Assembly: GCA_025602915.1 (NCBI GenBank)
Contig: JAHLJZ010000085.1
Location: forward strand, 34,039 to 98,038
Direction of reading: 5' to 3'
DNA length: 64,000 nucleotides
Origin: Paraphysoderma sedebokerense
Taxonomy: Eukaryota > Blastocladiomycota > Physodermatomycetes > Physodermatales > Physodermataceae
Shown: positions 41,269 through 54,206 of the stretch, in pieces
Layout of the letters: every line of letters begins with the position of its first letter
How positions within the stretch are numbered: the first letter of the stretch is position 1
Notes under the pieces: generated by a model
Databases searched by the model: none
The model's input: the letters and a program-made list of their open reading frames with translations, nothing else
What the model was told of the DNA's origin: nothing
Position numbers and translations under genes: made by a program

Positions 41269-42961
41269 ATGTCGTCCTGGTCAGAAACCTTCGCTTTAGA
41301 CGTCCCTCAAACCAGTATGTTTCTTTAATGAATTCTTTGCTTGATTGTGTTTGGTCTTGGCCTTCTTTGCGCGGCCTTGGCTCCCCTCGCCGATCTTCCG
41401 CGGCTATGTATGTAAATACCATCTGATAAAAGTTCGCTAACGTTCATGCAAATGTTCAATCTTGGTGTCACCGATTGCCCTTGCAACGTTCAGAAGCTAA
41501 ACGCAGAAATTACTCTAATGATGAAGAGAGAAGACTCAGTCACAATGAAATGGAGAGGTTTGTACTTTTCCACTCTTGTGCAACCCTTTTGAACTTTAAA
41601 TTTTTTTTTCGTTTTGCTGATCATGATTGTTTTGTTGACACTTCGTACCACTTACATCAAATTAGAAACCGTCGAGCGGATCTCCATGGTCGGGTAATGT
41701 CGCTGGCTTCCGTCATTCCTGCCTTATCAAACAACCCTCGTCCTTCTCGCAATCAAGTCTTGACGGCTTCAAAATCATATATTCTCCTTCTCCGCAATCG
41801 CATGACTCGACGTGATGAATACTTGCGCAAAATGAAAACTGCCATCGTCGAATTACATGACCAACTTAATGAACTGAGGAAACAAGCAGGTCAACCTGCC
41901 GAAGAGTTTAACAAGGAAGAATACTTTGCCGAACTCGACAAAGAAATGGAATCCAACAATGATTTCCCGGCCGGAACGGATTTCAAAGTTGGATCCTATG
42001 ATGCAGGTTGGTATTTCTACCTTGTGCACTCCACAGGAATCATCTCTCTGATGTTGGTCTAATCATTTTTTGTGCGTTTGTAGCGAGAGAACGATATTTG
42101 TCTCTTAACCTTCCTGGGTCTCCCCTCACCCCTGGTGTTCCTTCCCCCCTCTATATCAACGAATTTGCATTTCCCAATACTCCTACTAGCACTTTATTCT
42201 CGCCAACTTTCCCGCAACAACATCATGTTGGTTCCCCCGTCGTTGGGTCTCTACCCACTACCCCAATCACCCCCATGTGCCCCACCCCCATGATGCAACA
42301 TCAAAACCCTGCTGCTCAGGCTATGACTGGACTCCCCAACGCGGCCATGGATAGCATCACTGTTGACTTCAATCAAATGGTCTCTATGAATCCATCGTCG
42401 GTGGGTGCCATCCAACAGCAAATAAGATCGCAATATCAGCAGGCACAACAAGTCTCTTCAATGGCCCAGCTTCAACAAGCTCAAATGGCAAATATGCAAC
42501 AGCAACAATTGCAGCAAGCCCAACAGCAGCAATTTGTTTCTGCTGCTCATAACCAACCCCAGGGATCTATTCCCAATCCCTCGGTACCCATCTCCATCGG
42601 ATATCAATCACCTTCCTATCCTTCTCCTCCAGTTCAATTCCAAAACGTGTCTCAACAGCACCAACAACTTTCCACTTCCGCCCCTCAAATCGGCTCCATT
42701 TACTCTTCATCCATGCCCAACAGTTCGTCTTCCCTTTCCATCGTCACCAATATGAGCGGCAACACCGCTTCCAATGGCATGAACGCTGCTTCCCCTCCTT
42801 CGCCTCCATTATCCCGCGCGGTATCTCCCCAAGTACCTAACGGAATGGACGACAAGAAGGGCATGTATGTCAATATTGGCAACGGTGGTAACGGTATGAT
42901 GAACAATGTCAACTTGGGATTGTACTTGAACCAAGAAACAGCTGGTGCAATGGTGATGTAA
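41269..42961 (+). CDS. bHLH transcription factor with Gln-rich activation region
   Basis: Four exons (41269-41314, 41494-41557, 41666-42006, 42084-42961) give 442 residues. The basic region RRLSHNEMERNRR has His32, Glu36 and Arg40, the 5-9-13 signature of class B factors (Max/USF/TFE type) that bind CACGTG. A helix-loop-helix follows (ADLHGRVMSLASVIPAL, then QVLTASKSYILLLRN) and a possible short leucine zipper (MKTAIVELHDQLNELRKQ). The long C-terminus is Pro/Ser/Thr-rich, then Gln-rich (QQQLQQAQQQQ), as in activation domains. The intron inside the bHLH lies between basic region and helix 1. Targets are unknown; see the CACGTG clusters in this window. Confidence 0.92.
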
Positions 42962-43449
42962 ACTGGTATTATGTCTGTTATGTGGCTGGATGTAAATTGG
43001 TGTATAATGTCTTGTTTCTCTTCAACTGTTTACCTGTCGTTTCGTCTCTTCGCTTTTACATAGAATCTATCATAATTAGAAAACTTGTGTTATTGAAATC
43101 TTTTATTTCAGGTTTTTTTCGCCGCACCATGTAATATTTTGAAATTTTGTTAGTAGACTTTATTGGTGACGTCCGCGGAGAAAAAATAGATTTGTAATTA
43201 ATAACTTTCTCAGTAATAAATGACACTAAGTGCTGCTGTTAGTATCTTCATCTCTTATCTAACGTCCTGGTGCCTCGTTTGTTCTCGATCTTTGGTGCGA
43301 CCTTCAGTAACTTGCAAGTCATGCCACCTTGCTTGACATCGATATCAACAGACACGTGATACTGTAAACAATGATTGCCACTTTCTATAGCAATCATAGA
43401 TATACCTAGGATTCACTTAATTGACTAATTTATTACTAAATATATAGTC
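42962..43449. other. Intergenic, nothing recognised
   Basis: 3' flank of the bHLH gene and promoter of the helicase gene. One CACGTG occurs near 43352. Confidence 0.5.
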
Positions 43450-46447
43450 ATGTGGATTGTCAAAGACATAAGCGAAAGCGCAAAATCAGAAAAACCGCAA
43501 AGTGCGGCCACTTCTAAGAATCTAAAACGTTCAAAGAACCAGAAATCCAAGAAACGATTGAACCCTGCTTCTCAATCCTCCGATTCTCAACCGTCCAAAA
43601 AGACCAAATTTAATCCCAAACCGAAATCAAAGAAACCCAACCTCCCAAAGTCTATATCAAATGAGAACAAATCAATCGACGATTTAAAAGTTGATGACAT
43701 TGATTCATGGGGCTGGAATCAGATTGATTGTCCTGACGGGATATTTTCGTCTGCCGCACCCGACGATTTTGGTGGAGGATTTATCTGTTTGGAAGAAATT
43801 GATGGCGTAGATGTAGAGTATGTGGGTGGGAGTAATGAAGGAAAACTTATCAAGTTTAAGGTGTGTTCCCTTAACTACCCACATTCGTGAATGATGGGAT
43901 TCCGGTATTTTGACATACCGATTTATTGACACTATTGAATTATGATCTTATTTATAGAAATCTGGAAACGGTAAAGCAAAGTCAAAGAAACAGGCTAAAC
44001 CAGCTACACCGTATGAACCGTTACCAATTGAACAGTTTAAAGATTTTGTTCATGTCGATTCTATACTTGAAGATGATGATCCTTCTGTCATCAATCGAGC
44101 TATTAAGCAGTCAAAAGTAGATGAAAGTGATGATATTTCTGCCGACGATGTTTCTGGATTCGAAAATACAGAAGACGAAGAAAGTGACTATAACGAGAAC
44201 GAGGTTGATATTGATGATTTAGAGGATATAGATGTTGATAATGAGAACCAAGAATCTCAGTTGGCAAATGACATGCCAGGGGTACAAGAGGAGAATGATT
44301 CCGAAGAAAAGTCTAGTGTCGTACCAAATTTTGTTCAAGAACGACCATCAATATCGTTACCGAATGTGTCGGACTTCCCGGAAGTCTCCGCTTGGGTTGA
44401 TCTGCTTCCAAAGATTCATCCACTACTTCTGAAAGCCATTCATGAACTGAAATTTGAAAAGCCGACTAACATTCAGTCGAAAAGTTTACCAGAGTCAGTG
44501 ATCAATGGAAGAGATATTGTTGGAGCAGCTGAAACGGTAGATAGATTATTTACTTTATCTCAAGGGATGGCGCTTTATGCTAATGATACCATCGTTTATT
44601 CTAGGGTTCTGGAAAGACGTTGGCATTTGGACTTCCTATACTTCAGCATTTGACTGAAGCACCGATACTTTCACCAAGGCGTCTCACTGCGCTTATCCTT
44701 TCTCCTACTCGCGAACTCGCGCTACAAATCAACAAACATTTGGAATGCCTCGCTTCGCCATTTTCACATTCACATTCTTTAAACCGTATACATATCGTTC
44801 CTTTAGTCGGTGGGCTGTCAGAATTCAAACAAACAAGACTGTTAAGTGGAAATGTTGACATTATTGTGGCTACCCCGGGTCGTTTGTGGGAAATGATCGA
44901 ATCTGGAACGGTCAAGCGAGAATGGTTGAAGGATTTGAGATTTTTGGTTCTGGACGAAGCGGATAGCATGTTGCAAAATGGGAAGTTTAAAGAACTAGAA
45001 GCGATTCTAAGTTGCGTTAGTTTGAACAGAAAGTATGGGATTTACTCCTATCTGAGTACATTCTGTTTTCTGAGTTTTCTAACATGGTACTTGTTTAATA
45101 GAGATACGTATGAATGGGACGATAAGTTCTCGGTATTCGATCAACAAAGGCACGTTAAAGCAAAAGGTACAGAATATTCACAGAGTAATAAACTTAGCAT
45201 TTAGAATTTTCGCTGACACTGTTTGGTCAGTACGAAGGCAGACCTTTATTTTTTCCGCTACTCTACCGGCTGCTATATCGCCGAATGACAGGTCCCGAAA
45301 GAAAATTAAAAATTCACTACAAGCTCTGTTCCGACGTATTGAATTTGCTGATCCGACGGGTTCCCCGCTCATCGTCGATGTCACATCACAATCCAAAGTC
45401 GCCTCTCAACTTGTCGAGTCAAGGATTGATTGTATGGCAGAAGAAAAAGATGTGTACTTGTACTATCTTCTCTTACGATATCCCGGCCGAACATTAGTCT
45501 TCGTGAACAGTATCTCCTCTCTCCGTCGATTATTACCTATATTTTCAAATCTTAACCTTCCGGTTTACGGTCTCCACGCACAAATGCAACAAAGACAGCG
45601 ATTAAAAAATCTTGATCGATTCGCTAATAGTGACACTTGTATTCTTATTGCCTCCGATGTAGCTAGTAGAGGTCTTGACGTCCGTAATGTTCAACATGTT
45701 ATTCACTATCAAGTTCCAAAAACAAAAGAAGGTTATGTTCATCGAAGTGGTCGTACGGCGAGAGCAAATCAAGAGGGTATCAGTATTATGTTAGTGAGTC
45801 CACCTGAAGTTACGGCTTATAAAAAAATATGTTATGGATTGGGTAAACTTGATGGGTTGGATGAATTTCCGGTCGAAAGAGGTTACAATTCCGAGTTGAA
45901 GAAACGATTGAAATTAGCTCAAGAGATTGACCAAGAACAACATCAAACTCAAAAGGTATATCTGCCGGTGTCATCCGTTTGTAGTCTTGTTCAATACTAA
46001 CGATTTGATTCGCTCTATCCAAATCAGTCAACATTCGAGAACAACTGGCTGTCCCAAACAGCGGAAGCGTTAGATATCGATATCGACCCCGATTTTCTTG
46101 ATGCCTCCACCCTAGCTAAACTAAATTCAACATCATCAAAGTCACAGGAAAAAGCTACAAAAGCTCGAGTCAATCAGTTGAAAGATGAGTTGAATCAGTT
46201 GCTTAAGAAACCAGTGGTACCGAAGGGACTTAGCATGAAGTATTTAACGAATAATATAAAGGAAGGATTAGTTAGTGTCATTAATGAAGGTTTGTTCGTT
46301 ATTGTGATTCGGTGAAATGCGTTCATTCTGTATTTACTAAATTCGTGTTTCACATCTATAGGTAAAAATACAGTGATGGCGACGGAAGGGAATATTGATG
46401 CAATCGACGAAGTCAGGCAAAAGAAGAAAGGAAAAAAGTCAAATTAA
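43450..46447 (+). CDS. MAK5: DEAD-box RNA helicase MAK5/DDX24 (ribosome biogenesis)
   Basis: Seven exons (43450-43860, 43958-44536, 44605-45032, 45102-45166, 45231-45955, 46028-46289, 46362-46447) give 851 residues. The N-terminus is Lys-rich then acidic. Helicase motifs are in order: a Q-motif region (FEKPTNIQSKSLP), AETGSGKT at 328-335, PTREL at 364-368, TPGRL, DEAD at 447-450, SAT, and HRSGRTAR. The MAK5/DDX24 assignment rests on the WNQIDC...FGGGFICLEEIDGVDV segment, the long insertion after DEAD, and the C-terminal LKKPVVPKGLSMKYLT block. MAK5 acts in 60S ribosomal subunit assembly in the nucleolus. An intron cuts motif I between T330 and G331. Confidence 0.95.
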
Positions 46448-46685
46448 AGATTCGCATCATAACTCCAGCGTCAATTGAAACTGTGTTATGCTAGATAGAG
46501 GGGCTTTGCTTGCACAAATATTTTGAGATGACTGCACAACATTAAAAATAGGTTAGGACTTACACAGCAAATTAGATGTATGCTGTAGTTTCGTTTATTC
46601 TTCAACCAATACCTCTAATAAGACTACAAATACAAAATCTTTATATATATAAACCCTAATCCCGGATAATGCATCTGATTATATT

Positions 46686-48493
46686 TTAAGTATTCGACTG
46701 TTCAGATTCGTCATCCCCTTCAAGCAGGCTAAGGTAGAAATTGAGTTCATAAGTTTCTTTAGCGCAAGATTCAGAATGAGACAAGAGAAGTGGAAAGAAG
46801 TTCCAATATTAATATTTACCTGTACTGTTTCATAAGGGTACATTCCCCACCATTCTCCAAATCGATGTTATATTGGTAAAAATTCCCTTGTGACGTTACA
46901 ACCATCACTTGGGGTCCGGAACTGAGATTAAATAGTTGGTCAGAGATATTGAGTTTGTATCAACGGTAAAACACCCGACTTACTTGCTTAACGCCACCAA
47001 ACTCTGCACTCCTGTTCCGCAGGGTAACTTTAAAAATGCAAAATCACGGGCAGGTTCCAACATCTCATTCACAAATTCTGGTAAATATTGGTTAATGCTG
47101 CCTCTCCTTGCCAATAAGGATCCAATGGCGCCTGTCGTACTCTTCAGTAGAGTCGACGTGGCTGACGATATCGAGCCCGACGTAGTGGACGGAGGTACGG
47201 AAGTGGTGGCGGTTGGTGAAGAAGAAATGATCGGTGGAGTTAGAGACGAAGAAGAGCCTGTTCTTTGCGGAGCAAAGTCAATCGGAGAAGAGACGGCTGA
47301 ACCGGAAACAGCGCCGGATTGTTGGCTTTGAGATTGGGAAGACTGTGGATGTTGATGAGATAGCTTGAAGATGTGGACTGTTTCAGTCTCGCTGGAGCAA
47401 GCCAATAATGTATTTGCGAGGTTGAAATTCAATGAAAATATTCGCGCAGGATAAGTTCCCCTTCGGAATTGGAAAAGCTTTGTACCATCTGGCACGGAGA
47501 AAACTCTAACTAAAGTTCCCTTTTCCCCCGCGGTGGCCAACATCGAGCCATTTGAGGAGAAGGCTAAACAAGAGACCGGATTTTTATGGGCTTGAATGAT
47601 TGTGAGAGGATTCAGGGACAAAGCGTCAAATATTAAAATGTCGCCGGATGAAGTAGAATGCGGGGAGGTCGGTGATGTTGGAGTATGAATCGGAGCAGAC
47701 GGTGGGGCGGTTGGGTATGCGAGATAACACTCGTCGCTAGATGGGGATAGAGCACACACAGCTGCAAGGTTTGAACAAAGAGTTATCAGTAAGAATACAT
47801 TGCAACATGTCACAAAGAATACGAACGAACCAGACGGGTTGAAAGCTGTTTCAATGGTATGAACGAGTTTCATATTTGAGATGTCGTAAACATATATCTG
47901 ATTCTCAAGGACCGCAATCAACCGCCGCCTATTCAGTCTAACTGCCAGAACTGTTGTCGGGAACGTCAGTTCGCAAATCGTGGATTGCCTCTATTTCGAA
48001 TATACGGTATGAGCACGATAAATTAAGATACTGACTAGAGATAAATTCAATGGACGGATTCATACAATACCTTTGTATTGCATATTTGCAGTCTGCGAGG
48101 AGAGAAGGCAGGTTGTTCTCCGCCGCCAACCAAGGCCACTAAACTTGTACAGAACAACATTTCGACTATCCTTCGACCACCGTCATCTAGAGAGAGTTGA
48201 ACCGAGAAGTCAGTTTTAGTCACTCAATGAAGTGAATGCCTGAAAAAGAACCTCGAGGTACGAACATTTGGAATAACATTTCCCAAACGGATCACAGTTA
48301 TATATCTTAAATCCTCGTTTCGTGCCTACAGATATACAGCTATTCAAAACGAAACCAAAGAAAGCGTAAGCATTTGACCGGCCGTATTCATCCGGGAGCA
48401 GTGTGTAGCGTTTCAAAGTAAAAGGGAATACCTGAAATCCTGGTTAAAGTTTGCGAATAGCAGGTCATTCGATGACTTTCCACCCAAATTCAT
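46686..48493 (-). CDS. ATG18: ATG18/WIPI PROPPIN beta-propeller (autophagy)
   Basis: Seven exons (48493-48432, 48339-48266, 48186-48071, 47990-47831, 47761-46984, 46921-46820, 46728-46686) give 444 residues. Motifs: [20 protein letters not shown] at the start, [56 protein letters not shown], and the phosphoinositide-binding FRRG at 236-239. The protein binds PI3P/PI(3,5)P2 on membranes during autophagosome formation and vacuole maintenance. A Ser/Gln-rich loop after FRRG is longer than usual. The gene shares a 224-bp divergent promoter with the GAF/pseudo-cyclase gene, holding three CACGTG boxes. Confidence 0.95.
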
Positions 48494-48592
48494 ATTTAAA
48501 TCAACGAAGTATATTAATTCAAATCCTAGTAGATGTCGTATCAGAACGAGCGCACTGTCAGTAGCCGCCAGGTGACCGGCCCAAATGACAGT

Positions 48593-48630
48593 CACGTGTT
48601 TCATTGCTTACAGTCACGTGCGGTCACGTG
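48593..48630. promoter_or_regulatory. Cluster of three CACGTG E-boxes in a divergent promoter
   Basis: CACGTG lies at 48593-48598, 48615-48620 and 48625-48630, each preceded by T as in the extended TCACGTG site. The cluster is 100 bp from the ATG18 start and 88 bp from the start of the GAF/pseudo-cyclase gene, so it may serve both. It resembles the CLEAR-type sites of autophagy genes in animals. Confidence 0.6.
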
Positions 48631-48717
48631 TTATTAAGACGCGACAAGAATTCGTTCCTTCACTCATGCTTGGACATATGCTTGCCGGATTGAATATTTT
48701 ATCGATTGTATTCACGA

Positions 48718-51700
48718 ATGAGAGTTTCTATCAAGTTGCAAGACTTTTCGGGTTCCATTTCCCATGGCATTCCTCCAGAGCAGCAGGACACAGCAACGTC
48801 ATCGATTCCCCGATCATCAATCTACTCTTCGCCAGTCACTAATAGATCCAGGAAGAAATCCCCTAAAAACCACCAAGATGTTGGATCGCATCCTAAGCTG
48901 GAACCATTGCGGATTCGTGCTGCAGATAATGCATTCACCGCAGTCGAAACCGTGGATGTGGATGATAGCAAATCAAATCAAGGATGGAACTTGAATCTGT
49001 GCTCTACAATTGATAAGATAAAGGCTATCTGGAAATTTTTCGCCGTCATGAGTGATGCAGAGAAACAATTCTTGTTGCGAGGTTTATTGAAGCGATGCGA
49101 TCCCAAACAACTAGACTATCTCCGTGAAGAATTGAAGTTACAGTCGACGACGAAGGTAAGTTTAATTTATGAACAACTCTGGTACTGTAAAACGGCTTAC
49201 AATTTAATTAGAATAAAACCGATGGATTGATTCATAAAGCACATGGCAACATTTGTCGAAAAAGCAGCTGTAAATGTCAAATTGCAAACTTGATCCCAGA
49301 GTCAGCTTCAGTCTACTCAACCCCCATCATAAATGCAGAACATCCTTTTCATCGAATTCACAAGGCAAATCCCACGTTGTTGACGAAATTACTCAATCGA
49401 ACAGATACGACTGAATCGACTCTGAAACAGCATGGTGATCATATTGCATACAAGAATGCAAATGAATTTCTAATTGTCCGATGTCAGAAATTGCAGGCAA
49501 TCATCGAATGTATCAACAATCTAGCAAGGGAAAGAATCCCTTCCGAACCGTTGGAAACACTGCTATTTATGTTCAAAGACATTTTGAAAGCCAATTTTTG
49601 CACGTTATACAGTATCGACGGAGTCAATGCGACGGTGCATATTAGCAACTTATTCAAGTTCGACACCACATTCCCGTTTACCGATGTGTTGGGGTATTCT
49701 TCACTCTCTAGGGGCAGTCTTGCCAACCGATTCAACCAAAAATCCGCCGATAATACTGCTCATTATCTGTCAGAGCACTATGCAGATGTTCACCCAGATG
49801 TCAGATGTTTTATTTCATGCCCTATCCTATCTGAGGGTGGGAAACTTGTGGCTGTAGTAGAATTTATTAACACGATTGAAGAAAAATCAAATTTTGATGC
49901 TGAAGATGAATTTATTCTTCGTCTGACAAGTTCACTCTGGAACCTGTTCATCAAACATATTCCAGAAGAGACTAATAATCACCGAAAATCTCAGAAATTC
50001 AAGGATGTGTTCCTTCAAATCGCTGAAATATGCAACGCTAATGTTAATTTTGCTGACCTGGTGGATAGAATAGTGGCGATTGCGAGAATCTTGGTCCCAG
50101 CCGAAAAAGCAGCTGTTTCTATTTCAGACAGCAACAGAAACGAGCCGTGGGCATTAGACTCAAAGTCAGGAAGAGTACGGCTCCCCAAGGAGCGAGGATT
50201 CACCATGAATACTACTGAAGGTACAAGCAGAATATCTCAATGCGTAAATACTTTCCTGAAAATCAACATATCTTTATTGTGTAGCACATCAGGATGGAAA
50301 GGAGGGAGGTTTTAAAACGGATGACCACAAAGATTTAATTACCCGGAATATTATCTCTGTCAAACTGAAGGATTCTTCAGGCAACACTATCGGAGACTTA
50401 CAATTGACGAATGTAAGATTTTCACCGATTCTGTACCATTACAAGTTTCTAGTTTAGATGTCATGTTTATCTTTCCTAGAAATTACCCGAAACAAAAGGC
50501 TTTACATTGGCGGATGAAGAGACACTTTCTGCCTTCGGCTGTTTAGGTACTTTATGTCTTTTCCAAGACGAATTACTTTGTGCTCATTCGTGTATGTTCA
50601 GCTGGTAGCATCCTCGAGAAGACATTGAAATTGAAGAATTGCGATCAATCTATCAAGAAATATGCAGATTTCAGTTCCACTGTTCATTCGATTTTAAATT
50701 CGACAGATGCTGCAATACTTGTGTTTGATCAGGACGGCACCTTGGTATTAACTAATTCACCTTGATCGCTATAGCAAATCTAAAGCTAATTACCTAACGT
50801 TCTAAAGGATACTTCATATAATGTCCACCAACTGTGTCTCCGTTATCATTCCTTCCCTCTAAAAATGACGTATAATGACTTAATCGGTCGCCAAAATGAG
50901 CTTTTCCTACAACACGCCGAGCAAGTGCACTCCCACGCAACGACTAAACCGATCTCTAACCCGACATATCGTTGGAAGTTACCAGATGAAACGTTGCTAA
51001 TAATAGATTATCATGTCGCCAGGTTAGATCAAGGCAACGGTTTTGTCATTACTATTCGAAAGGTTGACAGTGAACGGCGTCTCAAAGAAAATTTGGCAAG
51101 GTGATACTCGACGAAAGCCAAACTGTGCCAGCGTTCTCAGCCGAAAAATGTTCTCACAATTCATTGCTCTCTAGATATTTTTCATCTTTACTTGGAAATC
51201 GAATATTGAGTTCTCCGTCTTTAATTGGAGGGTCATGCAGCAGGGGGAGTGTTCTACGAGTGAACCTCCAGAAATGTAGCAATACAGTTTTCTCAGAAGT
51301 CAGAAATGTTATTACCTCATTGCTCACAATGATCTACAGTTTTCTCTTTAGTACAGACTTTGCGGCCTGCCCAAGTGATTGAGCAACTCTCTGCATACTC
51401 GTCGGCGGTTTCTACTGCTGTGAAAAGACACAATGGATACATCTATTCAGCATCGAGGTATAGTAACTATCAGATTCGGTGAAATCCCTGTCTGACTACA
51501 TGGCTTTTCGAATATAATCTAGCGAAGTCATAGTGGCAGTTTTCGGAATCCCGATATCGGAGAATGATGACACATTATGTGCCATACGGTGCGCCTTGGA
51601 AATACGATCTCTGCTGACTACTATGAAAATGGAACATCATGCAGAAGGCAAGACAGGGTTAGACTTCAACTTGGCTGTGACGACCGGTATGTGCGTATCG

Positions 51701-52360
51701 GGATTCATGGCCACAAATGAAGATCAACCTGAGGAGTGGGTTGTCGTCGGAGGTAAGGCTATCGAATATTTGCTCTATTTTCTTTAGCCTCTAGTGTTTT
51801 CTCTATAAATAGTCTCATACTAAGCCTGTTTATCTGCTGCAGAGCCTTTCATGCAAGCCACCCATCTTGATCATTTTGCACGCTTATATAACGCACCGCT
51901 GATAATTGATCAGCCAACAATGGAATTAGTGAGAGCCCATTTTGATTGTCGCGAAATTGATAAAGTATATTTGAAATCTCCGACACAAGTCGATGACAAT
52001 GTCTTGCCATCCACGGTGGATCAAAGCCATCGGTCCGCGGTAACTGCTCTGAAATTAAATAAGGAGTTCAATGTCTCTTTAATTTATGATGTTATCGCTC
52101 CCTCAAGCGGTATTTCATCTCAAAGTTCCGGAAACTTTGAACGAAAACCATACATATGTTATGAACTCGGCCTCTCAGAGTATCGCGTTAGAAATTGGGA
52201 TGCGGCGTTAGCTTATTTCAGAAAGTGCAATAGTTATTTGAATAATGACGGACCTGCGACTTTAATGATTAAGAGATGTAAAGCTGCCATCGAAAAAGAA
52301 GTTGCAATTGGAGACGATTGGAATGGGATTTGGCCAATAGAGTCGTATCATCATTTCTAA
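48718..52360 (+). CDS. GAF/PAS protein with class III nucleotide-cyclase-like domain, probably inactive
   Basis: Ten exons (48718-49155, 49212-50220, 50285-50412, 50480-50546, 50602-50744, 50808-51100, 51175-51286, 51357-51457, 51523-51752, 51843-52360) give 1012 residues. Two GAF-like domains (about 250-385, with FISCPILSEGGKLVAVVEFI, and about 395-560) are followed by a PAS-like segment (AAILVFDQDGTL). A cyclase-homology domain lies at about 693-850 (RYFSSLLGNRIL, SEVIVAVFGIP, NLAVTTGMCVSGFM, WVVVGEPFMQATHLDHF). By alignment with class III cyclases, the first metal Asp is Asn723, the second is Glu765, and the Asn and Arg of VNLAAR are Met and His. A TPR-like tail ends the protein. The architecture resembles the GAF-cyclases of early fungi and protists; activity is doubtful. 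Confidence 0.8.
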
Positions 52361-52541
52361 GATTTAGTTTAGAATATAATAATGGCAGATCTAGCTATTC
52401 AAGGTCTATAGTTTGTAGAAATGCAAATAAACCTATTATGTACGGTACACGAATTTATTCAAATATCGCGATTCAAACGCGATAACTGCATCGCAAAGAG
52501 CAAATTACATGTGCTTACTAAATCTGATTAAATATTTTCTG

Positions 52542-54206
52542 TCAGCGCAAATGATTCAGACTGAAACATTCCTGCAAAGCCATTTCTTCCTCCTCATTAT
52601 CATCACACCAGACTTTCACAAATCTCGCCACGTCAGGCACTGATTTCAAAGTCGTCTTGATTTCACTGTATCGTGAATTCCGAGGAACAGTAAATGAAAT
52701 CACCACTTTAGGGAATATCAAATGTCGCTCTCGATGCGACCTCTTCGAGACAGTACATCCACCACTTGAGGAAGCATCTGCATTCAAACACGACGCAATC
52801 CGTTTGGCGGCATACTCAATTAGCAAACGGTTGACGGAACACAGAGGATTTCTCACCTCTACATATCCTAATCCGTTGTTAGACTCCAAACAAGCAATAA
52901 TACTACTTTCGCTAACCCACATATCCATCAGTTTGACTACTTCCAAGTGACGACAATATCCAAGGCATCTCGATAATGCGGATTCAGATACAACGCAGCC
53001 ATTCAGCACTAATTTTCTCAGCATAGGTATTTGAGCAACCTGTTCGAACACTGTACTACTCAACTCCCATAGTCCTGAAAACTTGATACAGTTAACTACA
53101 CTAGCTGGCTTTGTCATGTCTGCCAAAATCTCGTTGAAGTTGATGAGGCCCGAGTCGGAATAGGAGAATGATTCAAGTCGGGGGATAAGAAGTTGTATTG
53201 AAGGATATAGATTTTCAGTGATTTGATTCACCGAAATATTCTTAACAGATGGAAGCGTACAGAGGAGAAATTGAAGTGTAGAATCGTTGCAATGGCGGAG
53301 GTACTGTAGTGATAACGATATGATGGATTCGGAAAAAGCGAAATCTGGAGACCAGTCTCGAGTGTTTGTAAATGACCAAAACAAGTTTTCTGATCTTTCA
53401 AAACCTTTTGACAATACATTTGGGATTTCAAATCGATGAAAATGAAACCCACACAACGTTAACTTTCGTAACTTTTCAAACTTCAAAACTTTTGTCCACA
53501 TCTCATAAGTCATACTCCCCGTTTCTATCATTGTGCTGTCGAGACACAGTCGCTCTAAACTGCTGTTACAATACAATTGAAATTTGTCCAACACCTCACC
53601 CAGCCGATCATAATCTAAAAACAAGTCTTTCAAACTCAATTGTTTAATTTCGGCCTTGGATGGGCACTGATACGTTGTTTCGAATGCGAACGGGTCGATA
53701 AATCGTAATTTAAGTCTGCTCAGTAGTGGTAGTTTGAGCACTTTTGGGATTAGAGCCGTCACTTGTCTTGCTAAATCTACTTCCTGAATTCCACTCGACA
53801 AAGTGTACGGAATCGGGTCGAAATGCAAAACTACTAAATTGATAAACTCTTCCACGGCGTGATGTAAAAATGGGATGACTATTTCAACTAAACCCGAGTA
53901 TGATATTGATGCATCAATGATCAGTTCCCTGACGCTCCGTGTGTAGATGGTGGAATCACGAGCGGCTCTGAGAGACGATTGAAGCCGACAAATGGAGCGA
54001 ATTATTGATTCAGACTGCGATTTTTTAAGAACAGCAACGGATGAGAGTTGGATGCGAGACCATAAAATCGGAATGGAAATATGGAACGATTTTTGGTTGA
54101 CTGAGGCACAGGAAATAAGGTCTCTTCGGCAAAGGTTAGAATAGACGAGACCAAGAATTTCGTTCGGCAATCCGAATAGAGACGAAGATGGGTTGCTGTT
54201 ATCCAT
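52542..54206 (-). CDS. F-box/leucine-rich-repeat-type protein
   Basis: This single open exon encodes 554 residues from the ATG at 54206; the frame stays open further upstream, where an ATG at 54347 is the alternative. I chose 54206 because it places the F-box at the N-terminus (LFGLPNEILGLVYSNLCRRD, ending ILWSRIQL) and has a good start context. The rest has irregular repeats with LxxLxL spacing (LPLLSRLKLRFIDPF, SLERLCLDSTMIE, LRKLTLCGFHFHRF, MLRKLVLNGCVVSE), consistent with leucine-rich repeats. It is probably an SCF ubiquitin-ligase adaptor. It lacks introns, unlike most neighbours. Confidence 0.82.
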   Translation of the reverse strand: MDNSNPSSSLFGLPNEILGLVYSNLCRRDLISCASVNQKSFHISIPILWSRIQLSSVAVLKKSQSESIIRSICRLQSSLRAARDSTIYTRSVRELIIDASISYSGLVEIVIPFLHHAVEEFINLVVLHFDPIPYTLSSGIQEVDLARQVTALIPKVLKLPLLSRLKLRFIDPFAFETTYQCPSKAEIKQLSLKDLFLDYDRLGEVLDKFQLYCNSSLERLCLDSTMIETGSMTYEMWTKVLKFEKLRKLTLCGFHFHRFEIPNVLSKGFERSENLFWSFTNTRDWSPDFAFSESIISLSLQYLRHCNDSTLQFLLCTLPSVKNISVNQITENLYPSIQLLIPRLESFSYSDSGLINFNEILADMTKPASVVNCIKFSGLWELSSTVFEQVAQIPMLRKLVLNGCVVSESALSRCLGYCRHLEVVKLMDMWVSESSIIACLESNNGLGYVEVRNPLCSVNRLLIEYAAKRIASCLNADASSSGGCTVSKRSHRERHLIFPKVVISFTVPRNSRYSEIKTTLKSVPDVARFVKVWCDDNEEEEMALQECFSLNHLR

